DNA of 64,000 nucleotides from an uncultured Anaerolineae bacterium (GCA_938022205.1 CALIEB010000024.1:1-64000), one strand, 5' to 3'; positions 48,240-57,483 are shown, counted from the stretch's first letter. A program made the numbers and translations. Notes: a model not told the origin generated them from the sequence alone.

Positions 48240-49865
48240 CTAACGCTCTAATTCTACCACGACATGCCCGCGCGCCGGCAGCACGCCCAGCGCAATCTGA
48301 CACAGCGGCGCGCTGCCCACGAGCAGCGGGCTATACGCTAGCAGCAGCGCGCCCATGCCGCGCGCGACGTGGGCATCGTAGGGCGATTGCAGCGCAACAA
48401 CCAGCGTCTTTTCGGGTGGGAGGGCCGCCAAGAGCCGCTGCTGTGCCGCGCTGTCGACGGCGTTAAGCGTGAAGACCAGCACGCGCTCGGCGGCGCGAGC
48501 GGATGTGCGCGCCCACGCAATTTCCTCGTCGGTTGGCGCGAGCGACACGCCCAGCGGGCGCAGGCGCGCGGACGTTTGTGCCACGTCCGCGCAGGCGCGC
48601 CACAGCGACGGGCGTGCGGCGGGATAAATCACCAAGACTTCGCCGGACAGGGGAACAATGCCGGCGTTATCCCACGCTAACGCCACGCCTTGCGCGAACA
48701 GCTCCTGCACAAGAGCCTGATGCGCCGCGCTGTTGACGCGCGCTTCGGCGGTGGCGGGGTCAAGCGGCTGCCAATCTAGCACGCCTATCGCCTCTTTGGC
48801 GCGCAAGATGCGCCGCACCGACGCTTCTATCCGCGCCAGCGCGATGTCGCCCGCGCGCACCGCGTCAACAACAGCTTGCATGGCGGCGGCTTGCGCGCTG
48901 GGGCTAACGTGCGCGCCCAGCAAAATCAGGTCATGCCCCGCTGCAAGGCTGCGCAAGGCGGCTTGTGTGGAGCTGTAGCGCGTGTCGATTGCGTCCATGT
49001 CGAGCGCGTCGGGCAAAATGAGCCCGTTGTACGCCAAGCTCTCGCGCAGCAGCCCGCTGACAATCGGCGCGGAGAGGCTGGCGGGCGTTTGCGTGTCGTC
49101 TAGTTCGGGGAAGGCAATGTGTGCGACCATGACCGCGCCTGCCACGTCCAGCGCGCCCATGAACGGCAGCAGCTCGCGCGCTTTAAGCTGCTCCAACGTG
49201 AAGGGCAGCACGGGCAGCGCGACGTGCGAATCTTGCGCGGTGTCGCCGTGCCCGGGGAAGTGCTTGAGCGTGGCAATCACCCCGCCCGCTTGCAAGCCCG
49301 CCGCAAAGGCGCGCACCATCGGCGCGACCTTGTCGGGGATGCCGCCAAAGGCGCGGCGGTTGATAATCGGGTTGCGCGGGTTGGTGTCGAGGTCGGCGAC
49401 GGGCGCAAAGTTCATCGTGATGCCGACGGCGCGCAGCTCTTGCGCTAACGCCCGCCCGACGCGCTCGGCAAGCGCGCGGTCTTGCGTGGCAGCCAGCAAG
49501 CTCGGCACGGGGAACTCAGTGAAGCCGTCTTTGAGGTGAGCGATGATGCCCATCTCTTGATCGACGGCAATGAGCAACGGCACGCCACCTGCTGCCCGCA
49601 CGGTCTCTTGCAGCGCGTTGGTCGTTTGGGTGATTTGGCGCGGGCTGCCCAAGTTCGAAGGCAACAACGCGACCGCGCCCGCCTGCCACTCGCTCAGCAG
49701 ACGGCGCACGGCTTCGTTGGGCGGCGCGCCGTTGTAGGTGACGATGAACAGCTGCGCGACTTTTTGCTCTAGCGTCATAGCAGCCAGCAGCGCATCGACC
49801 CGCGACTGCGCGGCGGTCACGCTAGTCAACAGCCACATGAGCGTCACAACAAACCAAAGCCGCAT
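48240..49865 (-). CDS. Secreted glycoside hydrolase family 3, beta-N-acetylhexosaminidase-like
   Basis: 541 residues with a signal peptide (about 1-19). GH3 features: DQEMGIIAHLKDGFTEFP, LDTNPRNPIINRRAFG, the NagZ-type KHFPGHGDTAQDSHVALP motif (201-217) that supplies the His/Asp acid-base pair, and the nucleophile in ILPDALDMDAI (Asp286). It probably removes N-acetylglucosamine from peptidoglycan or muropeptides outside the cell. A C-terminal domain of about 170 residues is present, as in long GH3 members such as NagZ of Bacillus. The start follows the esterase-CapA stop by 2 bases, so translation is coupled. Confidence 0.92.
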   Translation of the reverse strand: MRLWFVVTLMWLLTSVTAAQSRVDALLAAMTLEQKVAQLFIVTYNGAPPNEAVRRLLSEWQAGAVALLPSNLGSPRQITQTTNALQETVRAAGGVPLLIAVDQEMGIIAHLKDGFTEFPVPSLLAATQDRALAERVGRALAQELRAVGITMNFAPVADLDTNPRNPIINRRAFGGIPDKVAPMVRAFAAGLQAGGVIATLKHFPGHGDTAQDSHVALPVLPFTLEQLKARELLPFMGALDVAGAVMVAHIAFPELDDTQTPASLSAPIVSGLLRESLAYNGLILPDALDMDAIDTRYSSTQAALRSLAAGHDLILLGAHVSPSAQAAAMQAVVDAVRAGDIALARIEASVRRILRAKEAIGVLDWQPLDPATAEARVNSAAHQALVQELFAQGVALAWDNAGIVPLSGEVLVIYPAARPSLWRACADVAQTSARLRPLGVSLAPTDEEIAWARTSARAAERVLVFTLNAVDSAAQQRLLAALPPEKTLVVALQSPYDAHVARGMGALLLAYSPLLVGSAPLCQIALGVLPARGHVVVELER

Positions 49866-49867
49866 GG

Positions 49868-52009
49868 TTAAAAGTCGCTGTGTTGGTTAAAGATGAAGAA
49901 CAAGAAGTTTTCGCGCTCTTCGGCGGTCATCAGACGCGGGCGCACGTTGTCCTCGATAATGCCCGCGAACAGCTCAATCCCCAGCAGCTGCCCCTCGTAA
50001 ATCAGCAACGTGTCCATGAAGAAGCGCACGTTGCCCCAAAATGGCTGGTCAAAGAACAAGTTGCCCAAGCCGTAGTGCAGCACGCTGTCGCCGTGAAAAG
50101 CGTAGCTTTGCGGCTTGTGCGCTGCTGTGCCGCCGACGTAGTGCGCGCCAAGCTCGGCGAAACGGCGGAACTGCGCGGGCTGTTCGGGCAGCGGGCGATA
50201 GTCCTCGACTTCGCGCTGCTGGAAAGTGGCGAGGCGGACATCTGTGTCGCCCTTGAGCGCGGCAAACGCTTCCGCCAGTGCGTCCCAATCACAGGGGGCC
50301 GCGCCGCCACGCACACCGCCCGCCGATGCAGGGTCATCGTTCGCCAGCGCGTAGTAAGGTCCCACGACGTTGCACGACACCCAGCCGATGCGGTTGCCGT
50401 TGTGTGTCAGACGCAGCGGCTGGCGCGCCTCACTCAGGTCACGCCCACCGCCGACGGTGTGCATGCCGTTGGTGAGATACCAAGCGAACGTTTCCGCATA
50501 CGCCGTGTAGCCGTAGTCGTTGTTGTGGTTGCCGCTCAGCTCGACGACGCGCACGCCCAAGCGGCGAAACAGCTCGAAGTGGTCGCGCTTGCTGCAAAAG
50601 CTGGTCGCGCCGCCCAGGACTTCGGGCGTGAGTTGGGGGCAGGTGGGCGCGAAGCTCACCTCGTTGCTGACGTGGAAAAAGTCGCTTTGCGCCACGTAGC
50701 TGGCGATGCCGCTGGCGGCGTGTTCGATGCCAAAGCGGTCGAGCGCGCTGAGCGTGCCGCGCGCCAATGCTGTCACGCCGCTCACCGTGAGGCGCGTCAG
50801 ACGGTCGGGCGCATAAGCGGGCAGGTCACTCGCCAGCCAAAACGGGTAGTGGTCAAGCTGCCCGAAGACGGGCTCGTCATCGACCCACAGCGCGCGCAAA
50901 CGCGGCGACAGCGCGCCCAACGGCAGCAGCGTGAACGCGGTGCGCTCCTGCCAAAGGGCGCGCACGAGTTGGTCGGGCGCGACAACACGCGCGGGCTGTA
51001 TCGGCACGCCGGCACGACGCAGCGCGGCGGCGGTGTCTTGGTCAAGCACGAGGCGACGGCTGGCGCGCCCGTCAAACAATGCCTCAAGCTCACCGCTAGT
51101 GACGCTGGTTTGCAGGCTGGGAAAGGCAGCGGCTGGCACGAACAGCGTTTTGCCTTGTGCGGCGGGCGTGGGGGTCGGCGCGGCAGGCGTATTGGTGGCG
51201 AACGCGCCGAACGTGGGAGCGGGGCGAGCGCGCAGCCCTTCCGCGTAGAAAACAAGGTAATCCAACAGGTGCTGTGACCAATAGGCGTTGTTATGTTCGC
51301 CAACGGGGTGCAGCGCGTAAGTGTGCGGGATGCCGCGCTCGTTCAGCCGCGCGTGCATGAGGTCAATGCCCGCACGGGCGTAGTCGTCCGCGCCGCGATC
51401 GAGCCATAGCCGCTGTTTGGCGATGTCGGGCGCGCTCAGCGCGAGGTCCAGCGGGTTATGTTCAGGCGGCGCGTGATAGCGGTCGAAGAAGGGGCTGTGT
51501 CCGCCAATCGTGGCGAACAGGTCGGGATGCTGCAAGCCGATTTGGTACGCCCAAAAGCCGCCGCGCGAGATGCCGCCGATGGCGCGCCCCGCCGCGTCTT
51601 GCGCCACGCTGTAGCGTGCTTCAACGTGCGGCATGAGTTCACTGACGAAGACGTTGTGCCATGAAACTGTGTCGAAACGGTTGCGATTGGCAATCACGTT
51701 GCCGAAGGGCAGCACGACGACAAGGGGAGGCAGCACGCCCGCGCGGATGTTGTTGTCCAGCGCGTCCGTCAAGCCCAAGCGCAGCCAATGCCCGTCGTTC
51801 TCGTTCGAGCCGTGCATCAGATAGAGAACAGGGTAAGCGGTCTGCGCGTCGTAACAAGGCGGCGTGTAGACGCTGTAATACATGGTTTGCCCGAGCCAAC
51901 GGCTGGGGTAGCTCAGGCGCGTGACCTGCCCGTTTGTGTCACACTGGGCGCGCACTAGCACTGCACCCAGCACCAGCATCAAGGCGCACCAGCTGAGGAG
52001 GTGGCGCAT
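49868..52009 (-). CDS. Fusion of secreted esterase (PF00756-like) and CapA/PgsA-type phosphoesterase
   Basis: 713 residues with a signal peptide (about 1-22). Residues about 23-300 are an esterase-D-like alpha/beta hydrolase: YPVLYLMHGSNEN, LPPLVVVLPFGN, and nucleophile GGISRGG (Ser148), with HPVGEHNNAYW near its end. After a Pro/Thr linker (NTPAAPTPTPAAQ) residues about 340-710 match the CapA metallophosphoesterase-like family used in poly-gamma-glutamate and capsule export: ELSGNHNNDYG, GTAAHKPQSYAF, and VLHYGLGNLFFD. The ORF is open 75 codons upstream; ATG 52009 is chosen at the signal peptide. This combination is not a standard domain architecture. It lies between the response regulator (7 bases) and GH3 (2 bases). 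Confidence 0.85.
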   Translation of the reverse strand: MRHLLSWCALMLVLGAVLVRAQCDTNGQVTRLSYPSRWLGQTMYYSVYTPPCYDAQTAYPVLYLMHGSNENDGHWLRLGLTDALDNNIRAGVLPPLVVVLPFGNVIANRNRFDTVSWHNVFVSELMPHVEARYSVAQDAAGRAIGGISRGGFWAYQIGLQHPDLFATIGGHSPFFDRYHAPPEHNPLDLALSAPDIAKQRLWLDRGADDYARAGIDLMHARLNERGIPHTYALHPVGEHNNAYWSQHLLDYLVFYAEGLRARPAPTFGAFATNTPAAPTPTPAAQGKTLFVPAAAFPSLQTSVTSGELEALFDGRASRRLVLDQDTAAALRRAGVPIQPARVVAPDQLVRALWQERTAFTLLPLGALSPRLRALWVDDEPVFGQLDHYPFWLASDLPAYAPDRLTRLTVSGVTALARGTLSALDRFGIEHAASGIASYVAQSDFFHVSNEVSFAPTCPQLTPEVLGGATSFCSKRDHFELFRRLGVRVVELSGNHNNDYGYTAYAETFAWYLTNGMHTVGGGRDLSEARQPLRLTHNGNRIGWVSCNVVGPYYALANDDPASAGGVRGGAAPCDWDALAEAFAALKGDTDVRLATFQQREVEDYRPLPEQPAQFRRFAELGAHYVGGTAAHKPQSYAFHGDSVLHYGLGNLFFDQPFWGNVRFFMDTLLIYEGQLLGIELFAGIIEDNVRPRLMTAEERENFLFFIFNQHSDF

Positions 52010-52016
52010 GCGAGGG

Positions 52017-52883
52017 TTAAATGCGCTCGCTGATGCGGTAGCCAACGCCGCGCACGTTCTCGACGATGTCCGCACCGTTGGCTTCTTTGAGTTTGCGACG
52101 TAGGTTGCTGACGTGTGGGCGAATAACTTCGCGCGCTTCCGCCTCTTCAACGGTATAGCCGCGCACCTCGCGCACCAGCTCATGACACGGCACAATGCGC
52201 CCGCGATGGGCTGCCAAGTAGACCAAAAGTTCAAATTCGGTTGGCGTAAGCTCGACAGGCTCGTTGCCCAACGCCACTTGATAGCGCCCCGGATAGACCG
52301 TGAGCGCGCCTAGCTGCATGGCCACAGGCAGCCTTTGTGCCGCTGATAGCGCAGACTGCGCGTCGTCGTTAGCTGGCGCGGAATCCACTAGCTTTAGTTC
52401 GGAGTCTTCTTGCGATAAGGTCTCTGCTTGTACCAATTCGTTCACGTCGCTGCGGATGGTCTCAAGCAACTTACGGCGGCGGCGCAAGTTTTGCGCCCGC
52501 TCGACACCACGCGCCACGCTTTGGCGAATGTCATGCCCTGAGCTTGGCTTGACCAAGTAATCGTGCGCGCCTAAGCGCAGAGCTTCGACTGCTGTGCTGA
52601 GGCTAGCGTAGCCGGTCATCAAAATCACAATCGCGTCGGGATACTGCTCCTTGATGCGTCGCAGCAGCTCAATGCCGTCCATGTTCGGGGACATGCGGAT
52701 GTCGGTCAGGATAACCTCGTACTCGTTTTGCCGCACTTTTTCGAGGGCTTCTTCGCCGTTGGCAGCGTCGTCGACAATGTATCCCGCCCGCTCTAGCGTT
52801 TTGCCTACGGACAAACGATTTGCCCATTCGTCGTCCACGACGAGAACGCGCACCGTGTCTTGTGTTGTGTTGATGGATGTCAT
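52017..52883 (-). CDS. Response regulator with receiver, helical linker and OmpR-type winged helix
   Basis: 288 residues. Receiver (about 12-130): VLVVDDEWANRLSVGKTLE, phosphoacceptor aspartate in ILTDIRMSPNMDGIELL, LMTGYASLSTAVEALRLGAHDYLVKP. The receiver resembles NtrC-type ones, but the output (about 190-285) is an OmpR-like winged helix (PVELTPTEFELLVYLAAHRGRIVPCHELV, REVIRPHVSNLRRKL, IVENVRGVGYRI), and a helical linker (about 130-185) joins them. It probably regulates the four genes after it (esterase-CapA, GH3, HyuB, kinase), from which it is 7 bases away. No histidine kinase is adjacent. Confidence 0.9.
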   Translation of the reverse strand: MTSINTTQDTVRVLVVDDEWANRLSVGKTLERAGYIVDDAANGEEALEKVRQNEYEVILTDIRMSPNMDGIELLRRIKEQYPDAIVILMTGYASLSTAVEALRLGAHDYLVKPSSGHDIRQSVARGVERAQNLRRRRKLLETIRSDVNELVQAETLSQEDSELKLVDSAPANDDAQSALSAAQRLPVAMQLGALTVYPGRYQVALGNEPVELTPTEFELLVYLAAHRGRIVPCHELVREVRGYTVEEAEAREVIRPHVSNLRRKLKEANGADIVENVRGVGYRISERI

Positions 52884-53018
52884 CGCACTATTTATCCTGC
52901 CTTAATGTTCTACAGGTTAATTATAGGTTTTCTTTAATGCGTTGGCAAGCCTCCCGGAAAACTTTATTCGTCAAGTGTTTCGCCTTACTATGTCGCTAAG
53001 AAAACATTTGGGATGCGC

Positions 53019-54119
53019 TTAGCCACCCACCCGCGTGAAGGCGCGCGACGCGCTGGTCAACACTTCCACGCCGTCCGCCGTGACCAGCACATCATCTTCA
53101 ATGCGCACGCCACCAAAGCCCTCGATGTAAATGCCCGGCTCGATGGTAAACACCATGCCCGCCTGCAACGGCACGTCGACCCCGCTAGCGATTTGTGGCA
53201 GCTCATGCCCTTGCAGTCCCATGCCATGTCCAGTGCGATGGGTGAAATACGCGCCGTAGCCGGCGGCTTCGATAACTTGGCGCGCCGCCGCATCCACCGC
53301 GCCACAGGTCACGCCCGCTTTGACAACCGCTCGCGCTGCCGCGTTGGCTTGCGCGACCACCTCGTAAAGCTCGCACATCTTTGCGCTAGGCGTGCCCGTG
53401 TAGTAGGTGCGCGTGATGTCGGCAGGATACTCATGATACATACCGCCGAAGTCAATTAAGAGATACTCATTTTCACCCAGCTTGCGCTCACTGCTAACGC
53501 CGTGCGGCAACGCGCTGCGCTCACCCGCCAGCACAATGGGGTCAAACGCCAGCCCCGCGCTGCCCAACGCGCTCAGCTCCTGCTTGAGACGTGCGGCGAT
53601 CTCGCGTTCGCTCATGCCAACACGCACCCACCCCAGCACGTTGGCAAGGGCTTGCTCGCTGATGCGAATGGCTTCGCGCATGGCGGCGACCTCTTCAGGC
53701 GTTTTCACCGCGCGCACTTGCAGCAGCGTTTGCCCCACGTCGCGCACTTGGGCAAGGTCAACGCCTGCCGCGCCCAACGCCAGCCACTCAAAGACGCGCA
53801 TGGTCTGCCCGTCCACGCCCAGCTTGCGCGTCTTGAGCGCGAGCGCGTCCGCCGCCGCTGCCAACGCGCCGGCATAGCCCGTGCTGTCCGACCACGCGAA
53901 CACTTGCGGCTTGAGGTCGTCACGACCGCTGAGCTTAGTCTGCTCCAGCTGCGGCAGCACAAAGCTCACGCCGTCGCGCGTTAAGAACGCCAGCGTCGGG
54001 CGTTCGGACAGGTGAAAGTGCAGCCCGGTAAAATAGAGCATGTTCGCGCCCGAAACGACGGCAACAACGTCGGCATGACCGCGGTCTAACAGCATGTTCA
54101 CGCGCTCAAGGTAGTTCAT
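53019..54119 (-). CDS. M24-family aminopeptidase P / Xaa-Pro dipeptidase
   Basis: 366 residues, two domains. N-terminal creatinase-like domain (about 1-130) followed by the pita-bread metallopeptidase domain with the five metal ligands: LLIDFGGMYHEYPADITRTYYTG (two Asp), HRTGHGMGLQGHELP (His), FTIEPGIYI (Glu), and RIEDDVLVT (Glu). It removes N-terminal residues before proline, using Mn2+ or Co2+. Several ATGs cluster at the start; 54119 is chosen with AAAGGA six bases upstream. Stands alone between the response regulators. Confidence 0.93.
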   Translation of the reverse strand: MNYLERVNMLLDRGHADVVAVVSGANMLYFTGLHFHLSERPTLAFLTRDGVSFVLPQLEQTKLSGRDDLKPQVFAWSDSTGYAGALAAAADALALKTRKLGVDGQTMRVFEWLALGAAGVDLAQVRDVGQTLLQVRAVKTPEEVAAMREAIRISEQALANVLGWVRVGMSEREIAARLKQELSALGSAGLAFDPIVLAGERSALPHGVSSERKLGENEYLLIDFGGMYHEYPADITRTYYTGTPSAKMCELYEVVAQANAAARAVVKAGVTCGAVDAAARQVIEAAGYGAYFTHRTGHGMGLQGHELPQIASGVDVPLQAGMVFTIEPGIYIEGFGGVRIEDDVLVTADGVEVLTSASRAFTRVGG

Positions 54120-54241
54120 CATCCATCCTTTCGCTAACAAATCTCAGCTAAACTTAACGCTGCTACCTTGAAGGATTAGCAAGATGTTTTTATACTCATA
54201 GCATTTGCTAACGCTTACGATTTTTATAAAGGCAGGCTGTT

Positions 54242-54640
54242 GTGACTGACAAAAAACCTCTGGTTCTCATCATTGATGATGACGATGCACTGCAAAAGCT
54301 CGTAGTCACGTTGTTGCAGCGCGCCAATTTCGACACCGTGTCGGCGATGAGTGCGGCAGAAGCCGCCGCCATCTTGCGCAAACCACCGCTCCCGGATGCC
54401 GTTTTGCTAGACTTGATGCTGCCCGAAGTCAGCGGCATCGAGTTCTTGCGGCAAATGCGCGCCAAAGCCGTGTTTGACAAGCTGCCGGTGGTTATCTTGT
54501 CGGCATTAGCCGACCCCGAACAAATCCGCGAAGGGTTGGAAGCCGGTGCCGACCGCTACCTGACCAAGCCCTACCTTGCCAACAATCTGGTGAAGACCAT
54601 CCAAGATGTCATTCGTATGGGGCGTGTCAAGCGCAACTAG
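54242..54640 (+). CDS. Stand-alone receiver-domain response regulator
   Basis: 132 residues, one CheY-like receiver: LIIDDDDALQKLVVTLL with the acidic pocket, the phosphoacceptor in AVLLDLMLPEVSGIEFL, VVILSALAD and the conserved KPY lysine. No output domain. Start is GTG 54242. It converges on the YbjN-like gene, with a 4-base overlap. Orphan receivers of this type often act in phosphorelays or on partner proteins; no kinase is near. Confidence 0.92.
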   Translation: MTDKKPLVLIIDDDDALQKLVVTLLQRANFDTVSAMSAAEAAAILRKPPLPDAVLLDLMLPEVSGIEFLRQMRAKAVFDKLPVVILSALADPEQIREGLEAGADRYLTKPYLANNLVKTIQDVIRMGRVKRN

Positions 54641-55098
54641 ACGCTGTTATAAAGCCGCCCGCCGAATTCTTCCACCAGCTCATTGTCGTATTTGTCGGCA
54701 TTGAGTGCCATGCGTTGGATAATGTCGCGCACCTCGACTTCATCCAACCCTTCGAGTGGACGTTCGTTGTACAAAAACACGACATCGCCGTAAACGCCGA
54801 ACGTGATGCCGGGGGTCATCATGTTGAGTTCCAAAAGGCGGCGATACAGCGGTAGCAACCCCGTTTGTGGCAAGTGCATCAGCGGTGCGACCACTTGCAG
54901 TGTCTGCCCCTGCTCGTTCTCGGCAATCAAGATTTCGATGTTCGCCGACCCCAACATGATGTTCCAACCGAGCTGTCCTTCCATGCGCGCCTGCGCCGGG
55001 TTTTCTAGCACTTCGCCCAGCAGCCGCTCCACATACATCGTGGTCTTCTCTACGTTGCTTGTGGGCGCGTTTCTACGTCCACCACCAAACAACCCCAT
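54637..55098 (-). CDS. YbjN-domain protein
   Basis: 153 residues, a YbjN/type III secretion chaperone-like fold: MYVERLLGEVLENPAQARMEGQLGWNIMLGSANIEILI, LQVVAPLMHLPQTGLLPLYRRLLELNMMTPGITFGVYGDVVFLYNERPLEGLDEVEV (motif GITFGVYGD). Such proteins are small cytosolic proteins of unclear role, some acting as chaperones. The frame is open to 55485 but the homologous part begins at ATG 55098 with GGAGGGCATGAG upstream. Lies between two receivers/proteases of the signalling cluster. Confidence 0.85.
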   Translation of the reverse strand: MGLFGGGRRNAPTSNVEKTTMYVERLLGEVLENPAQARMEGQLGWNIMLGSANIEILIAENEQGQTLQVVAPLMHLPQTGLLPLYRRLLELNMMTPGITFGVYGDVVFLYNERPLEGLDEVEVRDIIQRMALNADKYDNELVEEFGGRLYNSV

Positions 55099-55159
55099 CT
55101 CATGCCCTCCTTTGCTGTTGTGTTGATTCTTGCGACGGTCTTGTCCGTGTCTGATACGC

Positions 55160-56302
55160 CTAAAAAAGTCCTTGCCCCTTGCGCAGCACGAGGTCATAGC
55201 CGCAGCGCAAGCAAGCGTTGTTAAAGTACCCCACGCGCGCGCCGCAGCTCGGGCATGGGCTGTAGATTTCGCCGTAGGCTTGGATAAGGTGCGGCTGGGG
55301 CAGGCGCGCTTGCGCGACCGCGTAAGGCAGCGTGCCGCCGCATGTCTCACAGTAGAAGCCGCCCATGCCGCCCACGCGGCTGTACGCCCCACAGTTATGA
55401 CAGTAATGCCCGCTGTGCTGTGCTTGCTGCTGCTCTTGGCGGAACAGCTCGAGAGCGCGGTAAATCTCGCTGAGGTGCAGCCCATAACACATGTTGGCTT
55501 CGCTGCGTTTGTTCTTGGTCAACATGCCCACCAGCAGCCCGCTTTGCAGCTCCAACACAGGGCTGCCGCCCGCGTCAGGCAGGTCAACGATCGTCGTCGG
55601 GAAAAAGTGCGGCGGGGCTTGGTCGCGGGTGCTGCGGCGCAGCGTGCGTACGCCCGTGTTGGGGTAAACAATCGCCACCAGCGGCGTGTCATCCACAAGG
55701 GCAGGCGCGCTCGTCGGTGGCAGCAGCTGCTGCACCCGTGCCTTGACGCGCACAAACGCAAGGTCTAGGACGGGGAAAGCGCGCACAACCTGCCCGAGCA
55801 GCGTTTGCCCGTTCTCTAGGCGCACGTCAACGAGCGCGTTCATGCCGACGACGCTGCGGGTGGTAGCGATGATGCCGTCCTGCGTGAGAAAGAAGCCGCT
55901 GCCTTGCCCATTGGGGCCCTTGAGAATAGCGACAACACGGGCATGCGCAACCTCCACGAGCGGCATGCTCACCAGCGGGTCAGGTGCCGGATTAGGCATG
56001 CTGCCGACGGCGGCAAACGTGCCGGTGTCGCGCACAGGCGGCACGCCTTGCGGGGGCAGCTGCGACAGATAGAAGTTCAGGCGTGCCTGCGCGTCCGCGT
56101 TGCTTGGGTCTTCTTTCAGCGCATATTGATAGCACTCTACCTTAAACTGCGGACGCGGTTCGGTTTCCGCCAGCCATAACCACGCCACAGCGCGCACGCT
56201 AGGGTTGGGTTCATCGCGCAGGAAAAGACGCAACAGCCGCGCGCCCTCCTCGAGCTGCCCGCTCTGAATGGCTTGCACCGCTTGGTTGAACATCGGCATC
56301 AT
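55160..56302 (-). CDS. Trypsin-like pseudo-protease with N-terminal TPR-like helices and two zinc ribbons
   Basis: 380 residues. N-terminus about 1-80: TPR-like helices (FNQAVQAIQSGQLEEGARLLRLFLRD). Residues about 112-285 have a trypsin-like fold (GQGSGFFLTQDGIIATTRSVVG, LDLAFVRV, DAGGSPVLELQSGLLVGMLT). The His that should lie in the TxxHVV motif is Ser150, and the active-site Ser motif reads GGSP (Ser247) rather than GxSGG; Asp180 is kept. So catalysis is probably lost. Two zinc ribbons follow: C301, C304, C318, C321 and C350, C353, C364, C367. No signal peptide. GTGAGGA precedes ATG 56302. Confidence 0.82.
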   Translation of the reverse strand: MMPMFNQAVQAIQSGQLEEGARLLRLFLRDEPNPSVRAVAWLWLAETEPRPQFKVECYQYALKEDPSNADAQARLNFYLSQLPPQGVPPVRDTGTFAAVGSMPNPAPDPLVSMPLVEVAHARVVAILKGPNGQGSGFFLTQDGIIATTRSVVGMNALVDVRLENGQTLLGQVVRAFPVLDLAFVRVKARVQQLLPPTSAPALVDDTPLVAIVYPNTGVRTLRRSTRDQAPPHFFPTTIVDLPDAGGSPVLELQSGLLVGMLTKNKRSEANMCYGLHLSEIYRALELFRQEQQQAQHSGHYCHNCGAYSRVGGMGGFYCETCGGTLPYAVAQARLPQPHLIQAYGEIYSPCPSCGARVGYFNNACLRCGYDLVLRKGQGLF

Positions 56303-56364
56303 GCTGAAGTCCTCACACTGTCGTTTGCGATAGCTTATTGTAACGCGAAACGCGCGATTGTGCC

Positions 56365-57483
56365 TTACTCAAACGTGCGCACCCACTCGCGTTCGGGCAA
56401 GATTTGCGCGGGTAGCCGCACGACCTGCACCCACGTGCTGCCCACTTGCAACGGCAGCGGCGTGCCGTCGGGCAGCACAAACGCCAGCATGTCCTCGCGC
56501 GTCGGACGCAACCAACGCCCCACGTACTGTCGCCCGTCGCGCAGCAGCAGCAGCTCCCCTTCAAACCACAGCTTAATCTCAACGCTGTAGTGAACCACGT
56601 TTTGGTATTCGCTCTCGACGATGTCGGTGTCGTTATGCTCGGCGAAGAGGACGATGACGTTGCTGGCACGCACCTGCTGCCCGCTGAGTGCGTCGGCGTG
56701 CGGCTGACCGTCGCTCCAGCGCGCGTAGGTGCCGCTGTCGCGGTCGTACCGCCATTCCGCCAGCGTCGTCAGGTAGCGCACCTCAAGGCGGCGTGCTGCG
56801 CTATGCGGCGCGTCGGGCGGCGTAGGGTCAAAACGCAAGCTGGGGAATGACGGAGACGGGCTTGCGCCGCGTCGTTGTGCGTCTAGCTGCCAAAGCGCGT
56901 CAAGGTTGACAAAGTAGTTGTGCGGCACAGGGATACTAGGGTCACGAAAGAAGAAAGGCGCGCCAATCAACACCCCCTTATAGGCACGGTCGACAAAGTC
57001 TGATGGTGGGCGCGCGCCGCGCGGCGCGATGATGTCCGCTTCCGCCATACATTGGGCGTGGTCGCTGCGCGTGCGGCATAAGTCGGCAATCACGCGCTCA
57101 GAGCCGTAGATGTACTTGTCCACGCCGATGCTCGCGCCGGCAAACGCTAGCAAGCCACCGAACATCGCCGCCAGCTCATAGTCGATAAGGCGCGCGCTGC
57201 GGATAGAGCCGACGCGCTGCGGCGCATTGCCCAAGAAGACTGCGCTCAGGCGCGTGATGCCCACTTCGGTGTAATGCTCAAACACCCAGTCCGCCGCGCC
57301 GATGCCCGCCTGTGGGCGCACCAACGCCGGTGAGTTCGACACTTTGACGATAATCGGCGGGCGGCTCAGCGCGCGCAAGTCGTCTAAAGGGGCACCCGTG
57401 AGCGGGTTGAGCGGCGTTTCGTCGGCGTTCAGCCCCACCACAAAGCACAAGCAACACAACCACATCAGCAGCAAACGGCGCAT
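56365..57483 (-). CDS. Secreted DUF3048 protein
   Basis: 372 residues with a signal peptide (about 1-20). Family pattern of DUF3048/YerB-like proteins: PLNPLTGAPLDD, ARPPIIVKVSNSPALVRPQAGIGAADWVFEHYTEVGITRLSAVFLG, GSIRSARLIDYELAAMFGGLLAFAGAS and HNYFVNLDALW. Family members are extracytoplasmic with no proven function. ATG 57483 lies next to the divergent promoter of the DUF4388 gene. Monocistronic as far as can be seen. Confidence 0.9.
   Translation of the reverse strand: MRRLLLMWLCCLCFVVGLNADETPLNPLTGAPLDDLRALSRPPIIVKVSNSPALVRPQAGIGAADWVFEHYTEVGITRLSAVFLGNAPQRVGSIRSARLIDYELAAMFGGLLAFAGASIGVDKYIYGSERVIADLCRTRSDHAQCMAEADIIAPRGARPPSDFVDRAYKGVLIGAPFFFRDPSIPVPHNYFVNLDALWQLDAQRRGASPSPSFPSLRFDPTPPDAPHSAARRLEVRYLTTLAEWRYDRDSGTYARWSDGQPHADALSGQQVRASNVIVLFAEHNDTDIVESEYQNVVHYSVEIKLWFEGELLLLRDGRQYVGRWLRPTREDMLAFVLPDGTPLPLQVGSTWVQVVRLPAQILPEREWVRTFE

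Noticed and set aside
52010-52234. Upstream extension of the esterase-CapA gene
   Set aside because: It overlaps the response regulator's coding region and lacks a signal peptide; ATG 52009 gives one.
55099-55485. Extension of the YbjN gene on the minus strand
   Set aside because: The upstream part overlaps the pseudo-protease gene in another frame and is Ala/Arg-rich; homologous sequence begins at 55098.
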